The notes beneath the pieces are model-generated. The model was not told the DNA's origin, did no database searches, and saw only the letters and a program-made list of their open reading frames with translations. The translations under genes and the position numbers were made by a program. From RPQJ01 sp963706755 (GTDB lineage: Bacteria > Pseudomonadota > Gammaproteobacteria > Steroidobacterales > Steroidobacteraceae), in the NCBI GenBank assembly GCA_963706755.1, contig CAVPNH010000019.1, forward strand, positions 1 to 64,000: a DNA stretch of 64,000 nt, written 5' to 3'. Below, piece by piece: positions 53,684 to 63,546 of this stretch (within the stretch, counting starts at the first letter, position 1; the number at the start of each line of letters is the position of its first letter).

Positions 53684-55519
53684 ATGTGCGGAATCGTTGG
53701 AGCCGTTGCCGGCCGTGACATCGTCCCCGTCCTGATCGAGGGACTGCGGCGCCTCGAGTACCGGGGCTACGACTCCGCGGGTGTCGCTGTGCTGAGCGGC
53801 AGCGGCGAGATGCAGCGCCGCCGCACGGTCGGGAAAGTCCGCATGCTCCAGGACGCGCTGGAGGCGGAGCCGACGCAGGGCGGCCTCGGTATCGCACACA
53901 CGCGCTGGGCGACCCACGGCGTGCCGAGCGAGCGCAATGCCCACCCGCACATTTCGCGGGACGGCATCGCCATCGTCCACAACGGCATCATCGAGAATCA
54001 CGAGGAGCTGCGCGACGAGTTGAAGCGCCTCGGCTACGAGTTCTCGAGCGAAACCGACACCGAGGTCATCGCACACCGCATCCACTACCACCGCAAGGTG
54101 ACCGGCGACCTCTTCAAGGCCGTGCGCGCTACGGTCGCGGAACTCGAGGGCGCCTATGCGCTCGCGGTGATCTCACGTGACGATCCCGACCGCATCGTGC
54201 TAGCCCGCCAGGGCTGCCCCGTCGTGGTCGGCCTCGGCGAGGGCGAAAACTTCGTGGCCTCAGACGTGGCGGCCCTGCTGCCCGTGACGCGCCGCTTCGT
54301 GTTCCTCGAGGAAGGCGACGTCGGCGAGATCCGCAGGAACTCCTTCCGCATTATCAACCACGATGGCAATACCGTGCAGCGCCGCGAGTGGCTGAGCGAG
54401 CAGTCGGCCGACGCCGCGGAAAAGGGCGAGTTTCCGCACTACATGCTGAAGGAGATCTTCGAGCAGCCGAGCGCCGTGGCGCACACGCTCGAGGAGCGCG
54501 TCGCGGGCGGCAAGCTGCTCGAGGCGGCGTTCGGCCCGGCCGCGCAGGCCGTGTTCGCGAAGACCGAGGCGGTGCGCATCGTGGCCTGCGGCACGAGTTT
54601 CCACGCGGCCACCGTTGCGCGCTATTTCATCGAGCAGATCTGCCGGCTGCCATGCTGGGTCGAGATCGCGAGCGAGTACCGCTATCGCAACCCGGTGGTG
54701 CCGAAGAACACGCTGTTCGTCAGCGTCTCGCAGTCCGGCGAGACCGCCGACACGCTCGCGGCACTCAGGCTCGCGAAGCAGGCGGGCTATCTTTCGCAGC
54801 TCGCCATCTGCAACGTGCCGGAGAGCTCGCTGGTGCGCGAGTCGGAGCTCGTGATGCTGACGCGCGCCGGTCCCGAGATCGGCGTCGCCTCGACCAAGGC
54901 CTTCACCACGCAGCTTGCCGCGCTCGGCATGCTGGTGGTCGCACTCGCCAAGTTCCACAGCGCCGATGCGGAGCGCGAACGCGGGCTCGTGCACCGGCTG
55001 CTCGGCATCCCCTCGCTGATCGAGAGCACGCTCGCGCTCGACGGCACGATCCGCGAGCTGGCAAAGCGCTTCGCTGACAAGCAGCACGCGCTCTTCCTCG
55101 GCCGCGGCGCCATGCACCCGATCGCGATGGAGGGGGCGCTCAAGCTCAAGGAAATCTCCTACATCCACGCCGAGGCGTATCCGGCCGGCGAGTTGAAGCA
55201 CGGGCCGCTCGCGCTCGTGGACGCCGACATGCCCGTGATCGCTATTGCGCCGAACAACGACCTGCTGGAGAAACTCAAGTCCAACCTGCAGGAAGTCCGG
55301 GCGCGCGGCGGCGAACTGTACGTGTTCGCGGACCCCGAGTCGGGTATCGAGCCCTCCGAGGGCGTGACCGTGATCCGGATGCCGCGGCACGTGAGCTACT
55401 TTCAGGCGCCGGCCGTTTACACCATTCCGCTGCAGCTTCTCGCGTACCACTGCGCGATCCTGAAGGGCACGGACGTGGACCAGCCGAGGAACCTGGCGAA
55501 GAGCGTGACGGTGGAGTAG
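53684..55519 (+). CDS. glmS: Glutamine-fructose-6-phosphate aminotransferase
   Basis: GlmS makes glucosamine-6-phosphate from fructose-6-phosphate and glutamine, the first committed step to UDP-GlcNAc. The 611-residue product starts MCGIVGAVAGRD, with Cys2 as N-terminal nucleophile after Met removal, has the amidotransferase motif THGVPSERNAHPH, two SIS sugar-binding domains with SQSGETADT, and the C-terminal DQPRNLAKSVTVE. Confidence 0.97.
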   Translation: MCGIVGAVAGRDIVPVLIEGLRRLEYRGYDSAGVAVLSGSGEMQRRRTVGKVRMLQDALEAEPTQGGLGIAHTRWATHGVPSERNAHPHISRDGIAIVHNGIIENHEELRDELKRLGYEFSSETDTEVIAHRIHYHRKVTGDLFKAVRATVAELEGAYALAVISRDDPDRIVLARQGCPVVVGLGEGENFVASDVAALLPVTRRFVFLEEGDVGEIRRNSFRIINHDGNTVQRREWLSEQSADAAEKGEFPHYMLKEIFEQPSAVAHTLEERVAGGKLLEAAFGPAAQAVFAKTEAVRIVACGTSFHAATVARYFIEQICRLPCWVEIASEYRYRNPVVPKNTLFVSVSQSGETADTLAALRLAKQAGYLSQLAICNVPESSLVRESELVMLTRAGPEIGVASTKAFTTQLAALGMLVVALAKFHSADAERERGLVHRLLGIPSLIESTLALDGTIRELAKRFADKQHALFLGRGAMHPIAMEGALKLKEISYIHAEAYPAGELKHGPLALVDADMPVIAIAPNNDLLEKLKSNLQEVRARGGELYVFADPESGIEPSEGVTVIRMPRHVSYFQAPAVYTIPLQLLAYHCAILKGTDVDQPRNLAKSVTVE

Positions 55520-55699
55520 GTCGTCTCCGCGCGGCCTGCTTCCTGCGCACCGCAGTTTTTTCCGGAGCGTCCCGAGGGGCGCACGGTCGCCGTCGCAAGG
55601 CCGTGTCCTGGCAGTCCGCTGCGGATTGAACAGCTGCGGAGCGGCCCGAGATTCGGGGGCTCCCGCACATCGTTCGGCTGACGAAGGCTGGGCGAAATG

Positions 55700-56653
55700 T
55701 CAGCGGCTGAACGGAACGATCAAGCTCACGTTGACCGAGCTGTACCAGTAATCGGGAGAGGTCGCAAAGCCGGCTGAGCTGCTGTACACGAGGCCGACGG
55801 CGAGGCGCATATCCCCGGACAGCGGACCCTCGGCGCGAAGCTCTGCGAGACCGGTTGTCTGCCACGAAGCGTTGTCTGCGCGTTCCTGGCCCGCGCCTGC
55901 GAGGCCCGAAACGACCCACGTGCCGATGTGTCGACGCAGCGACAGCCCCGCATCCCAGTTGCGATAGCGCCCGGGATTGTAATAGGCCGTGGTTCCGTCC
56001 TCGCTGCTCGTGTATTGCCGCCAGCGGACCTGGGCCGACAAGCCCTGCTCGGGCACCACCGACAGGATCAGTCGCGCCCGAAACAGGGTGCGGGAGTTGC
56101 TGTCCGTGAATGGCTGCCAGCCGACGAGGGCGATGCCTGTCAGCCGCTCGCCGAACTGCTGCTCCACGCTCGCGGCCAGGAGGCCGTAGCTGATGCTTCG
56201 TTCGATGGCTTCGCGGGTTCCGACCACGTCGCCTGCGGCGATCAGCTCAAAGCCAGTCGACTCGCGCGGACGCAGGCTCCAGGTGATATCACCCACGGGA
56301 CGCGCGCGACCGGCCACCGACACCACGCCCGCCTCCGCGCGAACGCCCTCCATCGTGTCGCGTTTCTGGCTGCGGTAGACGCCAATGACGCCCGGCACGT
56401 CCTCGCTCCAGCTGCCTTGCGAATAATGCGTGTCCTGGACAGCGAAACCGCGATTCTCCAGGTGCGACTCGTAGTCCAGCAGCAGTCCCCCGCGGAGCAG
56501 CAGGGCGTCGAAATCGTCCGCGTCACTTTCAAAGCGGGACTCGGCAAGCACGCCCGCGCGTTCGACCTGATCATCCTCCGCGGCCGTCGAGACCGAGGGC
56601 GCCAGGGACAGGACGGCAAGCGTCGCGAGTGCGGCTCGAATCGGGAGATTCAC
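55700..56653 (-). CDS. YaiO-like outer-membrane beta-barrel protein
   Basis: The 317-residue product has a signal peptide (about 1-24) and then an alternating hydrophobic/aromatic beta pattern to a terminal Phe-Ser-Arg, typical of an outer-membrane barrel. Segments such as GRYRNWDAGLSLRRHIG and PDYWYSSVNVSLIVPF suggest the YaiO group. The start is GTG at 56653, overlapping the stop of the upstream glycosyltransferase as GTGA. In E. coli, yaiO lies beside the glycosyltransferase gene yaiP, so this pair may make and export a surface glycan. Confidence 0.7.
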   Translation of the reverse strand: MNLPIRAALATLAVLSLAPSVSTAAEDDQVERAGVLAESRFESDADDFDALLLRGGLLLDYESHLENRGFAVQDTHYSQGSWSEDVPGVIGVYRSQKRDTMEGVRAEAGVVSVAGRARPVGDITWSLRPRESTGFELIAAGDVVGTREAIERSISYGLLAASVEQQFGERLTGIALVGWQPFTDSNSRTLFRARLILSVVPEQGLSAQVRWRQYTSSEDGTTAYYNPGRYRNWDAGLSLRRHIGTWVVSGLAGAGQERADNASWQTTGLAELRAEGPLSGDMRLAVGLVYSSSAGFATSPDYWYSSVNVSLIVPFSR

Positions 56654-58101
56654 TTCGAACCCCAGGTCTTGCGCAGCCCGAGCAGCTCGGAGAAATGGCC
56701 CGCGACGCTCGCCGGCTGGAGGATGAGGCTGTACGCGAACGCATACAGCAGGAAGCCCACAGTGTTCTTCCTCACGATCAAGCCCTGCGATGCGAACATG
56801 CGCCGGCCGATCCGGTACATCAGGTAATTCATGAGCAGGGCCATCGGCAGCAGCACGAGCGTCAAGGGGCCGGCGATCCAGAAGATGCCGAAGAGTGCGA
56901 GGACCACACCCGGAATGAAGAAGAACGTGTAGGCGAGGTCCAGCCACGGGAAGAGTACGTTCCACCAGACGAACAGCGTCGTCATGCGGATTGCAACGAG
57001 GACCCGCGGGTGCTGCCGGAACGCTTCCATCATGCCGCGGCTCCAGCGCTGTCGCTGGCGGACGAACTGGCGAAGCGTGTCCGGCACGTTCGTGAAGCAG
57101 CAGGCATCTTCGGCGTGACCGACCCGCCAGCCGCGCTCCAGCATGGCCCAGGTCAGGACGATGTCCTCGCCCACGCAGGGCTTCCAGCCCCCCACTTCGC
57201 GCAGCGCCTCGCGGTCGTAGATCGAGAAGGCGCCCTGGGCCACCATCGTGCCCTGAAACAGGGACTGGACCCGCTTGATCGCAGAGATGCCGTGGAAGTA
57301 ATCCCACTCTTGTGCGCGCGTGATCCAGTTCTTGCGCGAATTGCGCACCAGCATCGTTCCGGCCACCGCGCGCGTCGACACCGGGTCGCTGAAGTACCTT
57401 TCCACGAGCCGCTCGAGCGCGTCGCGGTACAAGTAGGAGTCCGCGTCGAGCGTTACGACGTAGTCGTGCCTGGCTTCCGCAAGACCGCGATTCAGGGCGG
57501 CCGACTTGCCCATGTTGCGCGGCTGGCGCAACAGGCGCAGCCAGGGGCGAGGGTTCGCCTCGACGACAGCCGCCGTGGCGTCCTTCGAGCCGTCGTCGAT
57601 CACCAGCACCTCGAATTCACCAGGGTAGTGCTGCTGGGCGATCGAGTGGAGCGTATCGGCGATAGAGCTTTCCTCGTTGTAGGCGGCGACCATGATCGAG
57701 ATGCCCGGGTACTCGACGAGGGTCTTGCGCGGCGGGCGCCGGTCCAGCAACAGCGCCACGACGAGGAAGGCGTTCATCATGCCGGGCAGGATTGCGATCC
57801 CGGCGACGATGAAGATAGAGACCGGCCAGCCGGCGAGCCGGGCGAGGTCCTGCAGCCACGGCAGGGACAGGAAGGTCGAAAACGCGGTCCAGGCAGTGCT
57901 CACCACGAGCGCGGCCGTGAACTTCATTCGAACCGACAGGTAAGGTGAGCGCCTTCGCCGGGCAAGGCCCGGCTCGCCGTCGTGTGGCGCCGCCGTGGTA
58001 GCGGGGCCGTCCACGCCCTGCACGATGAGCCGTTCGACGTCGGCAGGCCGTTCGTGCCGCGTGGGTGGGGTCGTGGGGCTGTGAATCAGCGGCTTCAGCA
58101 T
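56650..58101 (-). CDS. Membrane-bound family 2 glycosyltransferase (processive type)
   Basis: The 483-residue product has two N-terminal membrane helices and the GT2 catalytic domain: VAAYNEESSI, the DXD-type LDADSY near 217, VGEDIVLTW and the QRQRWSRG motif near 350, which marks processive polymerases such as PgaC, cellulose or hyaluronan synthases. Two or three C-terminal membrane helices follow. It should polymerise a polysaccharide across the inner membrane. An upstream ATG at 58167 is in frame; 58101 was chosen because the sequence before it looks non-coding. Confidence 0.88.
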   Translation of the reverse strand: MLKPLIHSPTTPPTRHERPADVERLIVQGVDGPATTAAPHDGEPGLARRRRSPYLSVRMKFTAALVVSTAWTAFSTFLSLPWLQDLARLAGWPVSIFIVAGIAILPGMMNAFLVVALLLDRRPPRKTLVEYPGISIMVAAYNEESSIADTLHSIAQQHYPGEFEVLVIDDGSKDATAAVVEANPRPWLRLLRQPRNMGKSAALNRGLAEARHDYVVTLDADSYLYRDALERLVERYFSDPVSTRAVAGTMLVRNSRKNWITRAQEWDYFHGISAIKRVQSLFQGTMVAQGAFSIYDREALREVGGWKPCVGEDIVLTWAMLERGWRVGHAEDACCFTNVPDTLRQFVRQRQRWSRGMMEAFRQHPRVLVAIRMTTLFVWWNVLFPWLDLAYTFFFIPGVVLALFGIFWIAGPLTLVLLPMALLMNYLMYRIGRRMFASQGLIVRKNTVGFLLYAFAYSLILQPASVAGHFSELLGLRKTWGSK

Positions 58102-58424
58102 GATTGGGGCGCGGTGATTTCGTGTCGGACTTGGCTGGACGTTGCGTCCGAGTGCCCCGCGCCGCATGCCGCCGGGGCCAGGCGTCCTTTGCTGGTGGCG
58201 GAAATGCTAGGGCGCCGAACGACATAAGGCGTGGGAGCAGGTCGTGGTTTCCCCGGGGAATGTGGCGTAAACGCGAACCGGGTCGCACTTTCCGCAGGCA
58301 GCTCGCCCGTATCAGGTTCGAGCTGCCGCTGCCGCGGCAGCGGCGTGGGCGACACGAGACTTGACCCCGCAGCCCGATGCCGGCCGTTTACAGGTACGCA
58401 CACCCTGCAAACGGAGACGGAGCC
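58102..58424. other. Divergent regulatory region with 20-bp palindrome
   Basis: No gene is seen in this 323-bp gap between the glycosyltransferase and the ECF locus. It contains the perfect palindrome GCCGCTGCCGCGGCAGCGGC at 58325-58344, 81 bp before the ATG at 58425. It could be an operator or a leader hairpin. Confidence 0.5.
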
Positions 58425-59249
58425 ATGAGCCAGACCATCACACGCCGCACGCTGCTGGCCGCCGCAACGGCGGCAGTCCTCGCGATTGCGATTACCCCCT
58501 TTGCCGTTTCACGCGCGGACTCGCTGGGACGCGTCGACATCTACGACCGAAACATGGGCGAGGCATTGCCGATGTACCGCCATCACGGCCGCCGGTACGT
58601 CGTGGGTCAGCCGGGCAACGAGTACGCCATCCGCATCCGTAATTGCTCCGGCCGGCGTCTGCTGGCGGTGGTGAGCGTGGACGGAGTCAATGCCGTGACC
58701 GGCGAGTCCGCCTCGCCCGATCAGTCCGGATATGTGCTGGAGCCGGGGGGCTACGTGAACATCCAGGGCTGGCGCAAGGACCTGAGTCGCACGGCCGCGT
58801 TCTACTTCTCGGATCCGGCGGATTCCTACGCCGCGCGAACCGGACGGCCGGATGACCTCGGCGTCATCGGCGTGGCGTTGTTTCGCGAGGTCGAGCGGAC
58901 TGCGTGGCTGGGCAACGAAGGCATGCCGGCGCCGCAGGCTTCGCGGGAACGAGCGGAGGCCGACGCTTCCGGAGAAGCCAAGGCCAGCCGCGCAGCAGGC
59001 GACACTGCGTCCGCTCCGGCCATGCAGCAGCCATCGCTGGGGACGGGACACGGACGAGGGGAGTACTCGCCGGTCGAACAGGTCGCATTCGAGCGCGCAA
59101 GCTCGCAGCCGGACGAAATGATCGCCATCCGTTACGAGCGACGTGAAACGCTGGTCGCCATGGGCGTGCTGCCGGAGCGATCACATCGTACTCCGCGCCG
59201 CGAGCCTGACCCGTTCCCGGCCGCGCTCGGCTTCGTCCCGGATCCCTGA
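58425..59249 (+). CDS. Exported protein with Tat-like signal, unknown function
   Basis: The 274-residue product starts SQTITRRTLLAAATAAVLA, a twin-arginine-type signal peptide, ending near residue 30. The mature N-terminal half contains RVDIYDRN and YAIRIRNCSGRRLLAVVSVDG, a beta-rich domain. The C-terminal part is Ala/Ser/Glu-rich and probably disordered before a short tail PVEQVAFERASSQPDEMIAIRYERRE. I do not recognise the family beyond its position ahead of an ECF sigma gene. GGAG precedes the start. Confidence 0.75.
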   Translation: MSQTITRRTLLAAATAAVLAIAITPFAVSRADSLGRVDIYDRNMGEALPMYRHHGRRYVVGQPGNEYAIRIRNCSGRRLLAVVSVDGVNAVTGESASPDQSGYVLEPGGYVNIQGWRKDLSRTAAFYFSDPADSYAARTGRPDDLGVIGVALFREVERTAWLGNEGMPAPQASRERAEADASGEAKASRAAGDTASAPAMQQPSLGTGHGRGEYSPVEQVAFERASSQPDEMIAIRYERRETLVAMGVLPERSHRTPRREPDPFPAALGFVPDP

Positions 59250-59296
59250 CGCTCGCGATTGCCGCATCCGCCGCGCAGGTCGATACTGCGCGGCGG

Positions 59297-59896
59297 ATGC
59301 AACCTACGGACGCCGAGCAGGAACAACGCGCCGACGAGGCATTGATGCGTGCCTACGGTTGTGGCGAGGCGCGTGCATTTGAGTCGCTCTATTCGCGGCA
59401 CAAGGCCGCCACCTACCGGTATTTCCTGCGTCATGCGGGCGGCGACAGGGCCACGGCCGATGAGCTGCATCAGGACCTGTGGCTCAAGGTGATCGGCGCG
59501 CGTGAGCGCTACGAGGCGCAGGCGAAGTTCTCGACCTGGCTGTACACGCTCGCGCGGCACCGGATGGTCGACCACTGGCGTTCCCGCCATGGCGTCACGC
59601 TCGCGTCTCTCGATGACGAGGCGACCGTCGCGCAGGCGGAGGAGTCCGTGTCGGCGTTGCGTGACGGCAGCGACGATCCGCTGTACGCGAGCATCGACGA
59701 ACAGGCCCGCCGCCGGCTCGTCGCGGCGCTTACCGGCATCCCGCCACTGCAACGGGACGCATTCCTGCTGCACGTCGAGGGAAACCTCTCGTTGGAGGAG
59801 ATCGCGAGCCTCACGTCTGCATCCGTCGAGACGGTAAAGAGCCGGTTGCGTTATGCGTACCGCCGACTGCGCGCGGCGCTGGAGGACCTGAAATGA
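59297..59896 (+). CDS. ECF-family RNA polymerase sigma factor
   Basis: The 199-residue product has sigma region 2 (ARAFESLYSRHKAATYRYFLRH, then DELHQDLWLKVIGARERY and FSTWLYTLARHRMVDHWR) and region 4 (LPPLQRDAFLLHVEG-like, here GIPPLQRDAFLLHVEGNLS, then LEEIASLTSASVETVKSRLRYAYRRLR). No regions 1 or 3 are present, as in ECF factors. It overlaps the next gene by 4 bp (ATGA), a likely anti-sigma partner. Confidence 0.93.
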   Translation: MQPTDAEQEQRADEALMRAYGCGEARAFESLYSRHKAATYRYFLRHAGGDRATADELHQDLWLKVIGARERYEAQAKFSTWLYTLARHRMVDHWRSRHGVTLASLDDEATVAQAEESVSALRDGSDDPLYASIDEQARRRLVAALTGIPPLQRDAFLLHVEGNLSLEEIASLTSASVETVKSRLRYAYRRLRAALEDLK

Positions 59897-60696
59897 GCAA
59901 TCACGAACGCGATGGTCCGCAGTCGCGCGACCAGGGCGCCGTCCAGGATACGGCCCAGGTCACGGCGTTGAAGCGCGCGTGGCGACAGGCGTCGGATGAA
60001 CGGCCGCCGTCCGAGCTCGACGCTTCGATCATCGCCGCAGCACGGGAGTCCGTGCAGGATCACGGCCAGGCGACAAAGACCGTCCCCGCCAGCGCCCGGC
60101 CACGGAATCGATGGATGCAGTGGCAACCCCTGGCCGCCGCGGCGACGGTGGCCGGTCTTGCGTTCGTTCTCGTGCAATTGCTGCCGCGTGACCGCGATGT
60201 CGCGCCGTCGATCCGGATGGAAGAATCGGTACCTGCACAGGCTGCGAAGGAAGTACCCGTGCAGTCTGCGGAGGAAAAGGAGGCGCCGGACAATCAAGGT
60301 CAGGGCGCGACCGTCCCGGCGCCGGGCGCAGCAGCCCCCACGGTTTCTATTCCACAGGCTGCGGCCGGGGCCACGGCCAAGGCATCCGAAATTGATGCCA
60401 CGGCCGACGGCGCGGTGGCGATTGATGCAGCCGAAGCAGGCGAGCGGCAGGCAGTGGTGCCGGAGATGGCCGGCCGAGCGGCGTCGGCCGAAGCGCCTGG
60501 GCCCGCACTGGAGCGAAGCCTGGGCAATGCAGCACCACCAGGCGCCGCAGACCGCGCTGCAGGAATCGCAGCGCTGTACGCTGCGGGCGATGTAGCCGGC
60601 GCGGCGGATTCACTGCGTGCGTTTCGCGCGGCCGATCCGGACGCCGATACCTACCTCCCGGACTCACTCCGCGGCTGGGCGCGGACGGTAAAGTAA
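59893..60696 (+). CDS. Putative anti-sigma-type membrane protein
   Basis: The 267-residue product has an N-terminal cytoplasmic part with LKRAWRQASDERPPSELD, one membrane helix near residues 78-93 (LAAAATVAGLAFVLVQLL), and an Ala/Glu/Pro-rich periplasmic part ending in a short helical domain (GIAALYAAGDVAGAADSLRA). The arrangement and the ATGA overlap with the ECF sigma gene suggest an anti-sigma factor, but no conserved zinc motif is seen. Confidence 0.65.
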   Translation: MSNHERDGPQSRDQGAVQDTAQVTALKRAWRQASDERPPSELDASIIAAARESVQDHGQATKTVPASARPRNRWMQWQPLAAAATVAGLAFVLVQLLPRDRDVAPSIRMEESVPAQAAKEVPVQSAEEKEAPDNQGQGATVPAPGAAAPTVSIPQAAAGATAKASEIDATADGAVAIDAAEAGERQAVVPEMAGRAASAEAPGPALERSLGNAAPPGAADRAAGIAALYAAGDVAGAADSLRAFRAADPDADTYLPDSLRGWARTVK

Positions 60697-60766
60697 CGAT
60701 CCCCGGGAGCCACTCGACCGGGTCGCCAGGGCAGGCGCCGATACTTGCGCGCCGCGCTTTCGCTGA

Positions 60767-63423
60767 TCACCGCGAGCGACTGCGCACGTAGGCCTTGCGG
60801 AGCTCCTCGAGGAGGCCGAACGCCAGTCCCAGCACGATCATCAGCAGCCACGGCTGCGTGGTCAGGGGCGCAGTGCCGAACGCCGCGTGCCCGGGCGCCG
60901 TGTACACGATGAGCAGGACCAGGACGATTTCGACGGCCACGCCGATCAGCAGGAGCGGATTCGTCCCCAGGCCGAATCGCAGCACCGATTCCTCGGGTGG
61001 CGGCAGGCGAACACGTTGACGACCTGCGCCACGACGATGGCGGCAAGACAGGCCGTCGTCGCCTGCAGGTAGAGCGGATCGATCGTGCCAAGCGCCTCGC
61101 CGTACTCCCAGCCGCCCTGCCGCAGGACGAAGAAGAACGCCGTCATGGCCACGATGGCCTCGAGCATTCCCAGCCACAGGTAGGCCCGGGCGAGCATCGG
61201 CCACGACAGCAGGCGCTCACCGGCCGGACGCGGCGGCTGCCGCATGAGCGATGGATCCGGGCGTTCGGCGCCCAGCGCGAGGGCTGGCAGCATGTCGGTG
61301 CCGAGGTCCACCGCCAGGATCTGGATGATCGTGAGCGGCAGGGGAATCCTGAAGATCACGAAGGCGAGGTAGGGAATCAGCTCGGGAACGTTGGAGGTCA
61401 GGATGTAGGTCAGGAACTTGCGGATGTTCGCAAAGACCGCGCGCCCTTCCTCGACTGCATTGACGATGCTCGCGAAGTTATCGTCGAGCAGGATCATGTC
61501 GGCAGCGTCCTTGGCCACGTCGGTGCCCGATATCCCCATGGCAATGCCGATGTGCGCCGCCTTCAGCGCCGGGGCATCGTTCACCCCGTCGCCGGTGACC
61601 GCAACGATGTGGCCCTTGCCCTTGAGACCATTGACCACCAGCATCTTCTGTTCGGCGGTGACGCGCGTGAAGAGTATTTCCGGGCTCTCGAGCGCAATCT
61701 GCAGCTGCGCCGGCGTCATCTTGAGGAGGGCCTCGCCCTGGACCACGACCGGGTTCGCGGTCGTCACGAGACCGATCTCGCGGGCGATGGCCACCGCGGT
61801 GTGCGGATGGTCGCCGGTCACCATGATCACCCTGATGCCGGCCGAATGGCAGCGAGCAACAGCCTCGGGCACCTCGGGTCGCGGCGGATCCTGGAGTCCG
61901 ATGAGCCCGGAAAACACGAGGCCACGCTCGACGGGTTCCTCGCCTTCGTCCAGTGCCCGGTAGCCGAAGCCCAGCACTCGCAACCCCCGCCTTGCCATGT
62001 CGTCGTGGGCACGGGTGATGTGCTGCCGCCTCGAATCGTCGAGCGCCGCTTCCACGTCGCCTTCGTAGACGCGGTCGCACAGGGGCAGAACCGCCTCCGG
62101 CGCACCCTTGCAGTACAGCCAGCGCGTTCCATCGTGAGCGACCACAACCGACATGCGCCGTCGATCGCTGTCGAAGGGGATGTCGCCTACGACCGACACA
62201 TCGCCGAAATCCCGGCAGTCCCTGCCGAAATCGGCCAGCGCGATCTCCATCGGGTCGCCCAGCCATGAATCCTGGCCGTCGTTCCGGCTGCGCTTCAGGT
62301 TGTGGCAATGCTGCGCATTGCGCGCCAGGTGGACGTCTGCGGCGATGTCGGCGGCATCGTCCGTGACTCGAGACAGGCCGGCGAGGTACACCTCCTGCAC
62401 GGTCATCCTGTTCTGCGTCAGGGTGCCCGTCTTGTCGCTGCAGATGACGGTGGTCGAGCCCAGGGTCTCGACGGAGGGCAGGTGGCGCACCAGGGCGTTG
62501 CGCTTCGCCATGCGCTGGGTCGCCATGGCGAGCGAGAGCGTCACGGTCGGCAGCAGCCCCTCTGGAACATTTGCCACGATGATGCCGATCGCGAACATGG
62601 CATTGCTCCAGAACGGCAGGCCGATGAGCGCGCCGATGCCGAAGAAGAGCAGGCCGAGCGTCGAGGCAAATACGGCGACCAGCTTCGACAGGCGGGCGAT
62701 TTCGCGCTGGAGCGGCGAGCCGACGTCACCCACGGTCTGGGTGAGGTGGGCGATCTTGCCGAACTCCGTGCGCATGCCAGTTGCGTACACGACGGCCTGT
62801 CCGCGGCCCGAGACCAGTGACGTGCCCGCGAGCAGGAGGTTTTTCGCGTCCAGGGGTCGACCGTCGGCGACAGCCTCGGCAAATCTCGCCTTGGCCAGGG
62901 ACTCGCCAGTGATCGTCGAGAGATTGACCCGCAGGCCGGACGCCTGGATCAGGCGGCAATCGGCCGGCACGTTGTCGCCCTCCTCGAGCAGGACGACGTC
63001 GCCCGGTACGAGCAGTTCCGCGTCGAGCGTGACGAGGTCGCCGTTCCGCATCACCTTGACGCGCGCCGGGAGCAGCTGCCGCAAGGCGGCGATCGCACGC
63101 TCGGCGCGATACTCCTGCAGGAACGAGAAGATGCCGTTGATCAGGATGACGGCCAGGATGGCCGCGCCCAGCTGCCACATGCCCGTGCCGGGGCCGCGGG
63201 ATTCCGCGAAGAATGCCAGTGCGGCCGCGACCCACAGGATCAGGGCGAAGAAGTGCGTGAACTCGCGCAGGAAGCGCAGCCACAGCGGCGTGCCTTTCAC
63301 CTCCTCGATGCGGTTCGGGCCGAATTCGCGCAGGCGCTTCTGCGCTTCCAGGTCGTCGAGGCCGCTCGAGGTGGTCTTGAGGCTCGTCAGGACGTCAGCG
63401 GCCGGCAGCAGAGTGACCTGCAT
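60767..63423 (-). pseudogene. P-type cation-transporting ATPase, C-terminal frameshift
   Basis: The N-terminal 800 residues read as a P2-type ATPase: TITGESLAKA, the phosphorylation motif SDKTGTLTQNRM, GDGVNDAPAL, and a membrane helix 4 with ANVPEGLLPTVTLSLAMATQ, closer to Na/K-type than SERCA-type pumps. Near residue 810 the frame leaves the family after VVNVFACR; a shift of one base at the G-run 60995-60997 brings back EESVLRFGLGTNPLLL and the last membrane helices up to the TGA at 60767-60769. With the base corrected the protein is about 885 residues. It may be a genuine truncation or a sequencing error. Confidence 0.85.
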
Positions 63424-63546
63424 CCGGCAGAGACTACCCCCGGGGCCGGACTTGCGGTCTAAGGCCTTACCGAACCCCCACCAGGGGTACGAGGCCGGCG
63501 CCGGACAGAATAGAATCGCCCGCTACCCAAGACCCGAGGCCCACCG

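Noticed and set aside
52148..54091. A 647-codon open frame on the minus strand opposite glmU and glmS.
   Set aside because: It overlaps two certain genes and its composition (many Arg, His, Asp, Val) is that of an antisense frame.
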